Assembly (NCBI GenBank): GCA_003213715.1
Contig: QCMN01000001.1
Location: 121,956 to 180,708, forward strand
DNA from: Pelagibacteraceae bacterium AG-422-B15
GTDB taxonomy: Bacteria; Pseudomonadota; Alphaproteobacteria; Pelagibacterales; AG-422-B15
DNA length: 58,753 nt
Direction: 5' to 3'
This document shows, one piece after another, positions 7,774 to 15,655 of this stretch. Position 1 is the first letter of the stretch. Every line of letters begins with the position of its first letter. The position numbers and the translations under genes were made by a program. The notes beneath the pieces are model-generated. The model saw nothing but the letters and a program-made list of their open reading frames with translations. It was not told where the DNA came from and did no database searches.

Positions 7774-8604
7774 TTACAATCTTCCAAGCTTTTTTATCTT
7801 ACCATTTGATTTTAATATTCTTTTTTTCGCTGTGCTTAGTGGCTCAATCGCAGTTTTCATATGAAAGGCGTTTGCATGAATGATATTCGAATTATCAATC
7901 ATCATTGCAACGTGCCCTTTCCAAAATACTAGATCTCCCGCTTTGAGATCTTTTTCGTACTTTACTTCATTAGTAACGAATATCTCTTGCATATCTGTAT
8001 CCCTTGGAAAAGGCCTATTATTAATCTGATGAAGATTTTGGATTAACCCTGAACAATCTATGCCCATTGAGTCTCTTCCACCCCATAGATAAGGGGTATC
8101 TAAGTATTGTTTTGACAAATCTATATGATTGAATTTGCTACTTTTAACCTTTACAAGATCTAAACTTGGACACCAACCCAAATTTTTAATTAAAGAATAT
8201 TTTCCCTTAATTTTAATTACCTCAACTAATGAGTTAAAACTTAAGTAACCTTTTGTGGCACTTTTTATATCTGGTTTAGTGTAAATAACTGTTCTTAAGG
8301 AGATTACTTTTGAATTAGGTTTATAAGTTTTTCTCGTTAGATTAATAGAAGGAGTATATCCAACATAATTATCTCTTCGAGACTGAATCCAAGACCACCC
8401 ATTTTTAGTTTCAAAAACATCGCATTCTTCACCATACAGTAATTGAGTACTTAATTTTGAACCTTTATTTGAATAAAGTGGAGAAAATGTGCTCTTAACT
8501 GTAGCCAGCTTTGCGTTCACATATTTTTTTCTTTTTACAATAGCTTTATATGCAGATGAAGCTAAATCTCTTCTAATTGGGGTAATTCTTGTATCAAATA
8601 TCAC
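7774..8604 (-). CDS. NlpC/P60 cysteine peptidase with SH3-like domains
   Basis: Probable peptidoglycan peptide hydrolase (gamma-D-Glu to diamino acid bond, as in the YkfC-type family). Two bacterial SH3-like segments occupy about residues 35-155 (for example GEECDVFETKNGWSWI). The NlpC/P60 domain follows, with the catalytic Cys in GIDCSGL near residue 185, His in GHVAMMI and a third polar residue in IIHAN. No signal peptide is seen, so it may act on imported peptides in the cytoplasm, fitting the neighbouring AmpG-like importer. The start is GTG with a weak ribosome site. 276 residues. Confidence 0.88.
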   Translation of the reverse strand: MIFDTRITPIRRDLASSAYKAIVKRKKYVNAKLATVKSTFSPLYSNKGSKLSTQLLYGEECDVFETKNGWSWIQSRRDNYVGYTPSINLTRKTYKPNSKVISLRTVIYTKPDIKSATKGYLSFNSLVEVIKIKGKYSLIKNLGWCPSLDLVKVKSSKFNHIDLSKQYLDTPYLWGGRDSMGIDCSGLIQNLHQINNRPFPRDTDMQEIFVTNEVKYEKDLKAGDLVFWKGHVAMMIDNSNIIHANAFHMKTAIEPLSTAKKRILKSNGKIKKLGRL

Positions 8605-8613
8605 TTCGTAAAA

Positions 8614-8934
8614 TTAAAGGGCAATACCGAGATAGAGAAAAACAATTATTAAAATACCAATTCCACCAAAGATCATGGTCGCCCTAATCGTGACATCTAA
8701 CTCCCTAGCTGCAAATAGGTGATAGATTAATGAGCCGATTAAAGGAATGAACATGACAATAAACGTCCAAATTACTTTTCCAGTCGTGCCTCTGTATTTT
8801 GAAAGAAATAAATCAAATAATGCAGTAGAAGTCCATGTCGCATATAAAAATATGGGGAGATAGTAGCCATAAAAGTTAAAAAATAATGATAAAAACGGTA
8901 CATCATTTAATGGAAAAAAAGTAACACCTGGCAT
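8614..8934 (-). CDS. Small membrane protein, PLDc_N-like
   Basis: 106 residues with about three transmembrane helices (residues 12-36, 51-73, 84-105). The segment GKVIWTFIVMFIPLIGSLIYHL resembles the PLDc_N family (tryptophan, then a long hydrophobic run with a proline, then Gly and Tyr), seen alone or before phospholipase D domains. No phospholipase domain follows here. A clear Shine-Dalgarno AGGAG lies 7 bases before the ATG. It lies between the cupredoxin lipoprotein gene (37 bases upstream) and the NlpC/P60 gene (9 bases downstream), probably in the same minus-strand operon. Function unknown. Confidence 0.7.
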   Translation of the reverse strand: MPGVTFFPLNDVPFLSLFFNFYGYYLPIFLYATWTSTALFDLFLSKYRGTTGKVIWTFIVMFIPLIGSLIYHLFAARELDVTIRATMIFGGIGILIIVFLYLGIAL

Positions 8935-8971
8935 CTAAAATCTCCTGTAAATAGGTTAAACAATTAAACTA

Positions 8972-10630
8972 TTAGTTCAAATAGTTTCTTGCTTCTTCTG
9001 GTAATTCAATATCATTCAGTACATCTTCGAATTGTTGAAAAACCTCGACAGCTGGCTTTACAGACTTTCTGATCATATAGGTAGGTAAATTTTTCTTATC
9101 ATATCCTTGATTTAACAACTTTTCCATAATTGGCATATTTGGTTGATTTTCAGGTTTAGGAAAAGATCTCCAGTCACCTTGTTGATATCCACCGTCACTC
9201 GCATGAATAATTCTTGCAAGCGATGACCACATACCTGAGAGATCTGAGCTAAGTGGAATGTACCCTGCGTCACAATTATTTAAAGACTGTAATCCTGGCG
9301 GTATAGAAGTATTAAAATAGTTTCCTTTAAAACAATTACCAAGATTGGATACGCCACTAATTGCCATGTCTGCCCTGTTAGATGATAAAATTAGATTATC
9401 TTCAACTCTGTTTCCATGGGCTGGCCAATAATTCACATCAGCTGCTGCAGTAAGAATGACGCCATATAAATCATGGTTAGCAATCACATTATTTTTAATT
9501 ATGTTATTATTGCCACCAGCAATGATTACGCCGTTGCCAAAAGATAAGTAAGTTGATTTTGTAGCAGGAGCATCCTTGTTGTTATTATTTTCTATTAAAT
9601 TTCCAATAATGAATGTCTCTCTTTCAGGAGGTAGTAATTCAGAATCTAATGTATTTGGAGCTAGACCTCCTTTATTATTTCTAAATACTGAACTAATAAT
9701 GTAGAGAGAACCTCCAGAATTAGTTCCGGAATAACCTAGTCCGTTATTTTCTGAAATAACATTATTTACAATTGCATCACATGGATAGCATTGCCCAATA
9801 TAAAAACCTGCATCAGGAGATCCTGATGCATATGAATGTTCTAATACACCATCAACTGCATCAAATGCATAAACACCATAGTCACCATTATTATAAGCTG
9901 TTAAATATGACCCTCTGTAACCCTTTACTGTTGCCCAATAAAAACCATTAAGCAATGCGTTACGTGCGGTTATATTTTCAATTGCTACACCGTCTACTCC
10001 TGCAACAAGAACACCATTACCTCTTTCAAATTCACCATCGATAATTGTATTATTTCTATCCCAGCCACGAATTGTTATTGAAGGAACATTGACAACAACT
10101 TCTTCATAGTAAATTCCAGGTTTAATAAGAACTAAGTCCCCAGGATTTGATGCATTAACAGCATCTTGAATTGTCTCATAATCATCAGGTACATTTCTCA
10201 CTGATCCGGAGAAGGATGGAACTACGTCCATTTTTGAGAAGTTTGTATAATCCTCATAATTTATATCACCAACAACAACAGACCCAACCATTCCCCACTC
10301 ACCATCAGGTGATGCATGAAAAGAGCAAAGATATTTATATAATCCCTCAGCTTCATAAGTAATATCTAAGTAATCACCTTTAGGAATCTCTTCGTATGAA
10401 CCCCAGGTTTCATCAACGGCAATTACATTATGTGGATTATTGCCCCAGTTATTGAATCTAACCTTCCCTCCTTCATTTATTCTTACTACTGGTGGAGAGT
10501 ATGAGTTATCAATTACTCGCACTCCAGTAAATGCAGCTGATTGATTTGGATCATTATCGCAAGAAGTAAAAAAAATCAGAGACGATAAGAAGAAGATTAT
10601 GACAATAAAACTTTTTTTTGCAGCTATCAT
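8972..10630 (-). CDS. Lipoprotein with cupredoxin domain fused to a NosD-like parallel beta-helix
   Basis: 552 residues. The N-terminus has a lipoprotein signal (hydrophobic residues 8-22, then FTSC with Cys24). Residues 33-122 are a plastocyanin-like domain with a complete type 1 copper set: His67 (NNPHNV), Cys102 (KYLCSFH), His105 and Met114 (EWGMVG). From about residue 145 to 470 there are repeated right-handed beta-helix turns of the NosD/PbH1 kind, with many Asn residues and motifs such as NVISENN and NNIIKNNVI. It should be a periplasmic or outer-membrane-anchored copper protein. Neither NosZ nor other denitrification genes are nearby, so a role in nitrous oxide reduction is not supported. 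It starts 2 bases after the 72-residue gene with no ribosome site, implying coupling. Confidence 0.82.
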   Translation of the reverse strand: MIAAKKSFIVIIFFLSSLIFFTSCDNDPNQSAAFTGVRVIDNSYSPPVVRINEGGKVRFNNWGNNPHNVIAVDETWGSYEEIPKGDYLDITYEAEGLYKYLCSFHASPDGEWGMVGSVVVGDINYEDYTNFSKMDVVPSFSGSVRNVPDDYETIQDAVNASNPGDLVLIKPGIYYEEVVVNVPSITIRGWDRNNTIIDGEFERGNGVLVAGVDGVAIENITARNALLNGFYWATVKGYRGSYLTAYNNGDYGVYAFDAVDGVLEHSYASGSPDAGFYIGQCYPCDAIVNNVISENNGLGYSGTNSGGSLYIISSVFRNNKGGLAPNTLDSELLPPERETFIIGNLIENNNNKDAPATKSTYLSFGNGVIIAGGNNNIIKNNVIANHDLYGVILTAAADVNYWPAHGNRVEDNLILSSNRADMAISGVSNLGNCFKGNYFNTSIPPGLQSLNNCDAGYIPLSSDLSGMWSSLARIIHASDGGYQQGDWRSFPKPENQPNMPIMEKLLNQGYDKKNLPTYMIRKSVKPAVEVFQQFEDVLNDIELPEEARNYLN

Positions 10631-10632
10631 TT

Positions 10633-10851
10633 TTAAAAACCAACTAACAATCTTCTTGCAAGTCCAATGATAGGTGCAAGAAATCCTAAATTGCCTCTAG
10701 TTAACATAAAGACAACGGCAATTATGATTGCAGCAAAAATAATAATCTTTATGACACGGGATAATTTGCCAGGCTCAGTGTTAACTAAAGCCCTGATTAT
10801 AAAGTATAGAGTTGCTGCCCCGAGAACAAAAAAAACTAAAATTTTAATCAT
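10633..10851 (-). CDS. 72-residue membrane protein resembling the N-terminus of TIM14-like DnaJ proteins
   Basis: Two hydrophobic helices (residues 2-22 and 35-54) with a final RGNLGFLAPIIGLARRLL segment. The layout (membrane helix, basic loop, second helix, then TRGxLGxLxPLxGL) recalls the membrane-bound N-terminal part of alphaproteobacterial DnaJ-domain proteins, where a J domain would follow. Here translation stops and no HPD motif is present in the following sequence. The gene abuts the cupredoxin lipoprotein gene (2 bases), so the pair are very likely co-translated. The relationship is by pattern only; function unknown. Confidence 0.6.
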   Translation of the reverse strand: MIKILVFFVLGAATLYFIIRALVNTEPGKLSRVIKIIIFAAIIIAVVFMLTRGNLGFLAPIIGLARRLLVGF

Positions 10852-10902
10852 GACAAATTTTCCAATTAAAGATTAATTTGACTGGGAAAATAAATCAACT
10901 GG

Positions 10903-11466
10903 TTAAAGATTATTCTCTAGCTCATATTTCTTTATTGCTTCAGCTAACTCGATTTTTTCTGAACAATTGAAGATACAGATATCTGTTAATATTGCTAGGT
11001 TTTCAAGGGCCATTTCGTATCGATCTGTTTGTAAATAAAGCTCACCTTGATAGGCCAATATATCGTCATGTCGAGGCTCAATTTCTAAACCTGTATTATA
11101 ATATAGTTCTGCGTCATCAAATTTGCCCAGTTTGCGACTTGCAAAGCCAATTAAATTCCAACCGTTTGCATTTTGAGGATTTTCATAAACATAAATTTCT
11201 AAGTCTTTGAGCGCACCTTGATAATTCTCATTCTTTTCGATTTCAAACAGAATTCGTTTTAACTCCTTATCATAGCCAGTGCTTCCCGAATAACTTCCTC
11301 CTCCACTATCAGAACTACCTCCTGAGCTGCCTCCAGAACTACCACCTGAGCTGCCTCCAGAACTACCTCCAGAACTACCTCCTGAGCTGCCTCCACCGTC
11401 ATTTTTGGCTGAAACAGAAAAAGCCAAGCTGATACTGATAAGGATGATAAAGATTATATTTTTCAT
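10903..11466 (-). CDS. Exported TPR protein with Gly-Gly-Ser-Ser repeat linker
   Basis: 187 residues from the ATG at 11466, chosen because AGGA lies 5 bases upstream and the protein then opens with a clean signal peptide (MKNIIFIILISISLAFSVSA). A start 32 codons further upstream would spoil it. After the cleavage site is a low-complexity Gly/Ser linker with seven GGSS units, then tetratricopeptide repeats from about residue 75 to the C-terminus (for example NPQNANGWNLIGFASRKLG, YNTGLEIEPRHDDILAYQGE). It is predicted to be periplasmic and to bind proteins. It leads the minus-strand operon with the 72-residue and cupredoxin genes. Confidence 0.82.
   Translation of the reverse strand: MKNIIFIILISISLAFSVSAKNDGGGSSGGSSGGSSGGSSGGSSGGSSGGSSDSGGGSYSGSTGYDKELKRILFEIEKNENYQGALKDLEIYVYENPQNANGWNLIGFASRKLGKFDDAELYYNTGLEIEPRHDDILAYQGELYLQTDRYEMALENLAILTDICIFNCSEKIELAEAIKKYELENNL
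11311..11394 (-). repeat. Seven 12-base tandem repeats encoding Gly-Gly-Ser-Ser
   Basis: Exactly 84 bases made of seven 12-base units of two sequence variants, GGAGGTAGTTCT and GGAGGCAGCTCA, in a non-random order (B A A B A' B A on the coding strand). The pattern suggests expansion by multi-unit duplication. Because the unit is a multiple of three, changes in copy number alter linker length without breaking the frame. Confidence 0.9.
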
Positions 11467-11509
11467 ATTTTCCTGAAATAATTCTAATGTTATACATTTC
11501 AATAGAAAA

Positions 11510-12334
11510 ATGACTGAATTAGACATATACGCATATGGCATACCAATTGTTCTATTACTCATTACAGCAGAGGTAATTTACTCAACTGTAAATGGGTTAG
11601 GTTTGTATAAATTTAGAGATACCCTAGCGGGTCTAGGATTGTTAATTGGAAATTTTATGATTGGGCTTCTAACAAAAAGCTCAATTTTTTTTCTATACAT
11701 TTATCTTTACCAATTCAAATTTATTACAGTGAATGAACTGCTTCCAACATGGGCTGTTTGGATCGTAACTTTTGTAATGATTGACTTTGTATACTACTGG
11801 TATCATCGCTTTTCGCATAGAGTTCGTTTCATGTGGGCAGTTCACATGAACCATCATTCTAGTGAGGAAATGAACTTTACTGTTTCATTGAGGCAAGCTT
11901 GGTTTGGGCCGATAACAAAAGTGCCATTTTTCATTGTAATGCCGTTAATAGGATTTGATCCAATTATTACTGCTGTAGCAGGAGTTGCGTCTACACTTTG
12001 GGGCGTAATTGGGCACACGCAATGGATAAGACGACTAGGTGTTTTAGAATACATTTTAGTTACTCCTTCATCACACAGAGTTCACCATGGCAGCAATGAA
12101 TGCTACATTGATAAGAATTACGGTAACTTACTAATCGTATGGGATAGACTTTTTGGAACTTTTGCAGAGGAAATTGAGCCTGTAAGATTTGGTATCAGAG
12201 AAAATGTGAAAACATTTAATCCTATCAAAATAACTTTTATGTTTTGGCAGCAAATGGTTTCGGATTTTAAAAATTCAAAAAACCAAAAGGAAAGATTCCT
12301 CTCATTCTTTGGTAAGCCTGAGTGGAAGCCGTGA
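11510..12334 (+). CDS. Fatty acid hydroxylase / sterol desaturase family protein
   Basis: Integral membrane di-iron oxygenase. The eight-histidine signature is present: HRFSH at 99-103, HMNHH at 112-116, and HRVHH at 189-193, with His169 (IGHT) between them and the family's NYGNLLIVWDRLFGTF at 203-218. About four hydrophobic helices precede and surround the motifs; 274 residues is typical for the bacterial subfamily. The substrate (lipid, carotenoid or hopanoid) cannot be told from sequence. It is divergent from the TPR gene (43 bases) and its stop directly abuts the convergent 75-residue gene. Confidence 0.88.
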   Translation: MTELDIYAYGIPIVLLLITAEVIYSTVNGLGLYKFRDTLAGLGLLIGNFMIGLLTKSSIFFLYIYLYQFKFITVNELLPTWAVWIVTFVMIDFVYYWYHRFSHRVRFMWAVHMNHHSSEEMNFTVSLRQAWFGPITKVPFFIVMPLIGFDPIITAVAGVASTLWGVIGHTQWIRRLGVLEYILVTPSSHRVHHGSNECYIDKNYGNLLIVWDRLFGTFAEEIEPVRFGIRENVKTFNPIKITFMFWQQMVSDFKNSKNQKERFLSFFGKPEWKP

Positions 12335-12562
12335 TTATCTTGGATTATTTTGAATAAATTCAATAAATTTCTCAAGTTCGGGTATTTTATCGTCTTCTAT
12401 ATCTTTATATGACATTCCAAAGTGATTTTTTATTTCAAGTGCAATATGAGCATAAGGATTTCGACCTTTTGGGTGTGAGGGATGGTCGGGCAACCTACCA
12501 ATAAGTTCGTCACCAGTTTTCTGAATTAATTTCCAAATTTTTTTTTTATTATCTTCATTCAT
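12335..12562 (-). CDS. Conserved-looking small soluble protein, unknown function
   Basis: 75 residues, highly charged, with no signal or membrane segment. Two predicted helical ends (residues 1-19 and 56-73) surround a Pro/His/Gly-rich middle, LPDHPSHPKGRNPYAH, and a GMSYKDIEDD turn. The composition and exact abutment with the convergent hydroxylase gene argue that it is a real gene and not an antisense shadow. I do not recognise a family. Confidence 0.6.
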   Translation of the reverse strand: MNEDNKKKIWKLIQKTGDELIGRLPDHPSHPKGRNPYAHIALEIKNHFGMSYKDIEDDKIPELEKFIEFIQNNPR

Positions 12563-12639
12563 ATTTAGCTGAAATATAAAAATAAATAAAAACAGTTAGT
12601 TAATATTTATTATTCTAATATATGCCGCCAATCTGGCAA

Positions 12640-12680
12640 ATAATTATTATTAATAATTATCCATACTATTTAATAATAGT
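12640..12680. promoter_or_regulatory. Two adjacent palindromes before the MarR-like gene (candidate operators)
   Basis: Positions 12640-12660 form a perfect 10-base inverted repeat about a central T (ATAATTATTA/TAATAATTAT). Positions 12665-12680 form a second dyad, ACTATT-TAAT-AATAGT. Both lie within 70 bases of the MarR-like ATG. Winged-helix regulators of this kind commonly bind such dyads at their own promoters, so autoregulation is inferred. The AT-richness of the genome means chance palindromes are possible. A GCC/GGC mini-hairpin lies just upstream near 12624-12637. Confidence 0.4.
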
Positions 12681-12706
12681 TTCTGAATTCACTATTGAGG
12701 TATTTT

Positions 12707-13084
12707 ATGAAAACTGAAAAAATTTTTGAGCAAGTTATAAAACAAATTAAAGTTTTTGAAAGTGCTGGTGACAGAAAGGTTTTCAGCCGTTTAAGTCACT
12801 TTCGCCGATCAGTCTATGGTATAAGAATATGCTATGAGATAATGAGACTATATTTTGATTCAAATATTAATAAAATTGAGTGCACTAAAGAATATCTAAC
12901 AAAAAACATGTCAGATCTTGCTTCGAGAGCAACTATAATTAATTTTATTAACGATGAAATAAGCAAAGGATCACTTGTTACTCAAGTCAGCTCAAAAGAT
13001 AAGAGGGTTAAGATAATCCAGCCAGCAAGTGAATTAATTGATGAATTCACAATGTGGCTAGATATGATAGATAAAGCAGCTTAA
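12707..13084 (+). CDS. MarR-like winged-helix transcriptional regulator
   Basis: 125 residues from the ATG at 12707, preceded by GAGG at a spacing of 6; an in-frame TTG 4 codons earlier is less likely. The central part resembles a helix-turn-helix (LTKNMSDLASRATIINFINDE), followed by a probable wing, SSKDKRVKIIQPASELI, matching the MarR pattern of Asp/Lys-Arg-x-Lys then a hydrophobic strand and a helix. The N-terminal half is helical and could dimerise. Two palindromes upstream are possible self-operators. It abuts the convergent cold-shock gene. The ligand and targets are unknown. Confidence 0.65.
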   Translation: MKTEKIFEQVIKQIKVFESAGDRKVFSRLSHFRRSVYGIRICYEIMRLYFDSNINKIECTKEYLTKNMSDLASRATIINFINDEISKGSLVTQVSSKDKRVKIIQPASELIDEFTMWLDMIDKAA

Positions 13085-13291
13085 TTATTCTGCAGCTTGT
13101 AGATTTACTGCTGAGACTTTTCCATCTTTTTCCTCAGCGTCGTATGATAGTTTTTGGCCTTCATCCAATTTTTTCATACCAGCAGCTTGAACAGCTGTGA
13201 TGTGAACAAAGATATCTTTATCGCCTTCTTCAGGAGCAATAAATCCATAACCTTTTTTTGGATTAAACCATTTAACAGTACCAGTAGCCAT
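13085..13291 (-). CDS. Cold-shock domain protein
   Basis: 68-residue single cold-shock domain that binds single-stranded nucleic acid. The RNP1 motif KGYGFI and RNP2 motif DIFVH are intact; the N-terminus [14 protein letters not shown] is standard. A Shine-Dalgarno AAGGAA lies 8 bases before the ATG. The gene is divergent from a MATE pump across about 190 bases, enough for a leader of the kind cold-shock genes often carry, though I see no specific structure. It abuts the MarR-like gene stop codon to stop codon. Confidence 0.95.
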   Translation of the reverse strand: MATGTVKWFNPKKGYGFIAPEEGDKDIFVHITAVQAAGMKKLDEGQKLSYDAEEKDGKVSAVNLQAAE

Positions 13292-13483
13292 AGTTGTTAT
13301 TCCTTTTTTATTAAATTTAGACTTCGTATTACTCCAAAAAAAGGAACAAAAACGTAATCTTTAGACGGATCTTATAACTATATATAGACTAAAAGTAAAT
13401 TGTTTTAATTTTAATTATTCAATTAACTTAACATTTAGATTTGCATAATACTCATATCTAAATAAAAGGTATAACTTGATGTT

Positions 13484-14845
13484 ATGGATCTCACTAAAGA
13501 TAATATTTCAACTTTAATAAGGCAAATTGCAATACCTTCAAGTATTGGTACTCTTTTTCAAACACTCTATAACATCGTAGATGTTAAGTTTGCTGGATTA
13601 ATATCGCCAGATGCTATCACTGCTATTGCAAAATCATTTCCAATTTACTTCATTATTATTGGATTTACTGCAGGTTTATCCATAGGAGTTACAGCACTAA
13701 TTTCAAATGCCCTTGGAAAAAATGATGAAAAAAAAGCATCGCTCCTTCTTGCGCAGGCTATTATTACTAGTTTAATTGCATCTGTTCTAATTACATTAGT
13801 TGGAATTTATGGAACAGAACCTATTCTTGTATTTTTGAAAACAAATCCTGAAATTATATTCTATGCAAAGGACTATATGGATATAATTTTCATTGGTGCC
13901 TCACTGTTTTTTTTACAATTGACTATTAATTCATTTCTAGCTTCTAAAGGGGATACAAAGTCTTTGAGAAATGTCCTAATTATTTCATTCTTTCTTAATC
14001 TAGTTTTGAATCCCACATTTATTTATGGGATATATTTCATTCCTGCAATGGGAGTGAAGGGTATAGCCTTAGCAACATTATGTTCACAACTGTTTGGACT
14101 AATTTATATTGTTATGACGGTAAATAAGACAAATTTAAAGAAATTTCTTTACCCGCAATGCTTCGTGCCCAAATTTAATTTACAAAAGGAAATTTTAACT
14201 CAAGCAGTTCCCGCAACAATTTCAATGATGTTCATTGGTTTGGGGGTTTTTGTCTTATTGTTTTATGTTTCAACCTACGGGGATTATTCAGCAGGCGGGT
14301 ATGGTGCAGCAATCCGCTTTGAACAACTTTTCCTATTACCTGTTTTAGGCTTAAATGCTTCTACTCTTGCTTTAGTTGGTCAAAATTTTGGTGCTATGAA
14401 TTTTAGTAGAATTCATGAGACTTATAATAAGTCAATTTTTTATGGAACTTTCTTTATGGCTATATGTGGACTATTTATTTTCTTTTTATCAGACTACATC
14501 ATGTACTTTTTTAGCGATAATAAAGAAATTATTTTTTATGGATCAACCTACTTGAAGATCGCTGCATTTGCCGGACCTTGCTATCCAATTTTCTTTATAT
14601 CGTCAGCATTACTTCAAGGACTTAAAAAACCAAATTATCAAATGATAATTAATTTAATGAGAATGGTGATATTGCCAGTCTGCGGACTGTCCGTTGCAGT
14701 TCTCTATTTAAAAGTTGATTTTACTACAATGTTTTTAGTGATATTGATAATTAACTACATATTTGCAGCAACTGTCTACAAGTTTTCGACTTACCAAATT
14801 GGCTTTATGCAAAAAAACTATAATCCAAACTTTGATGCCGTTTGA
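13484..14845 (+). CDS. MATE family efflux transporter
   Basis: 453-residue inner-membrane antiporter with about twelve helices in two MatE repeats (residues 14-170 and 235-395). It opens IRQIAIPSSIGTLFQTLYNIVD, the usual first helix, with VKFAGLISPDAITAIA and NPTFIYGIYFIPAMGVKGIALATL as further family landmarks. It would export cationic or drug-like compounds using a proton or sodium gradient; the substrate is unknown. Its 3' end overlaps the convergent binding-protein gene by 28 bases. Confidence 0.9.
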   Translation: MDLTKDNISTLIRQIAIPSSIGTLFQTLYNIVDVKFAGLISPDAITAIAKSFPIYFIIIGFTAGLSIGVTALISNALGKNDEKKASLLLAQAIITSLIASVLITLVGIYGTEPILVFLKTNPEIIFYAKDYMDIIFIGASLFFLQLTINSFLASKGDTKSLRNVLIISFFLNLVLNPTFIYGIYFIPAMGVKGIALATLCSQLFGLIYIVMTVNKTNLKKFLYPQCFVPKFNLQKEILTQAVPATISMMFIGLGVFVLLFYVSTYGDYSAGGYGAAIRFEQLFLLPVLGLNASTLALVGQNFGAMNFSRIHETYNKSIFYGTFFMAICGLFIFFLSDYIMYFFSDNKEIIFYGSTYLKIAAFAGPCYPIFFISSALLQGLKKPNYQMIINLMRMVILPVCGLSVAVLYLKVDFTTMFLVILIINYIFAATVYKFSTYQIGFMQKNYNPNFDAV

Positions 14846-15582
14846 TTGAAAAATCCTTTATTTTTTTGATCTGAAATCCAATGATTTATAAAGTTTATCC
14901 ATTCTTGGTCACCTCTCGGTAACAAGATTGCGAATAGTTTTGCATTTTTAGGCTCATCAATATTTATGATTGATAGCTCTGGATATAAGTTGATAAGCTT
15001 CAAAGCGTCAACTTTGCTTGTTAATGATACATCAGCTCTTCCTGATAACACTTCCTGATATTCACGTGCAGGAGCTTCAACCATCACAATTTTAGAATCT
15101 GGAAACGATTTTTTAGCTTCATTTTCAAAGACTGTTCCGAGCGTAACAGCAACTGTTGTATTGGCATTATTGATGTTATCCCAGCTTCCAATATTGTCTA
15201 AATTCTTAGCCAGTGTCATTGCTACCGTTCCAGTACCATAATATGAATTCGAATAACCAGCAGTAAGTGCTCTCTGAGTCGTTATTGAAGCACTGGATGT
15301 CATGTGGTATTTAGAGGCCACCACACCTGAAACAAGATTTTTCCAATCTGTTGCAACAAATTCAATATCAACACCCATATCTTCAGCTAGTTTTTTTGCT
15401 ACATCAATATCGTAGCCTTCATATTCATTCGTTTCAGGATTCATAAAGCTCCAGCTTGGAAAATCGCCGGTTGTTCCGACTTTAAGTACACCAGTTTTCA
15501 TAATTTCATCTAGTGTCGATGCATGTGATAAAGATGAGATAAATAATGCTATAGAAATTAATAGGGCTTGAATGAGCTTCAT
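14818..15582 (-). CDS. Periplasmic substrate-binding protein, amino-acid ABC type (SBP family 3, PheC-like)
   Basis: 254 residues with a cleavable signal peptide (MKLIQALLISIALFISSLSHA). The mature protein starts TLDEIMKTGVLKVGTTGDFP, a family 3 binding-protein opening. GTTGDF and the YEGYDIDVAKKLAEDMGVDIEFV region resemble cyclohexadienyl dehydratase-like members as well as true amino-acid receptors, so an enzymatic role cannot be excluded. AGAGGA lies upstream of the ATG. It is divergent from an amino-acid permease gene (73 bases between), which favours transport. No ATP-binding subunit is encoded in the window near them. Confidence 0.85.
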   Translation of the reverse strand: MKLIQALLISIALFISSLSHASTLDEIMKTGVLKVGTTGDFPSWSFMNPETNEYEGYDIDVAKKLAEDMGVDIEFVATDWKNLVSGVVASKYHMTSSASITTQRALTAGYSNSYYGTGTVAMTLAKNLDNIGSWDNINNANTTVAVTLGTVFENEAKKSFPDSKIVMVEAPAREYQEVLSGRADVSLTSKVDALKLINLYPELSIINIDEPKNAKLFAILLPRGDQEWINFINHWISDQKNKGFFNQTASKFGL

Positions 15583-15655
15583 ATGATTTTCCTCTTTTTA
15601 ATATTTTTTAAAAATTATACGTTTATATTTAAATAATATAATTATATTTTTTATC

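Noticed and set aside
8972-10630. NosD of a nitrous oxide reductase cluster
   Set aside because: The cupredoxin fusion and lack of nosZ, nosR, nosF or nosY in the neighbourhood make that role unsupported.
11311-11394. CRISPR-like array
   Set aside because: The units are contiguous 12-base coding repeats with no spacers and no cas genes.
11467-11562. N-terminal extension of the TPR protein
   Set aside because: It would place 32 residues before a clean signal peptide and overlap the divergent hydroxylase start; the internal ATG has a good ribosome site.
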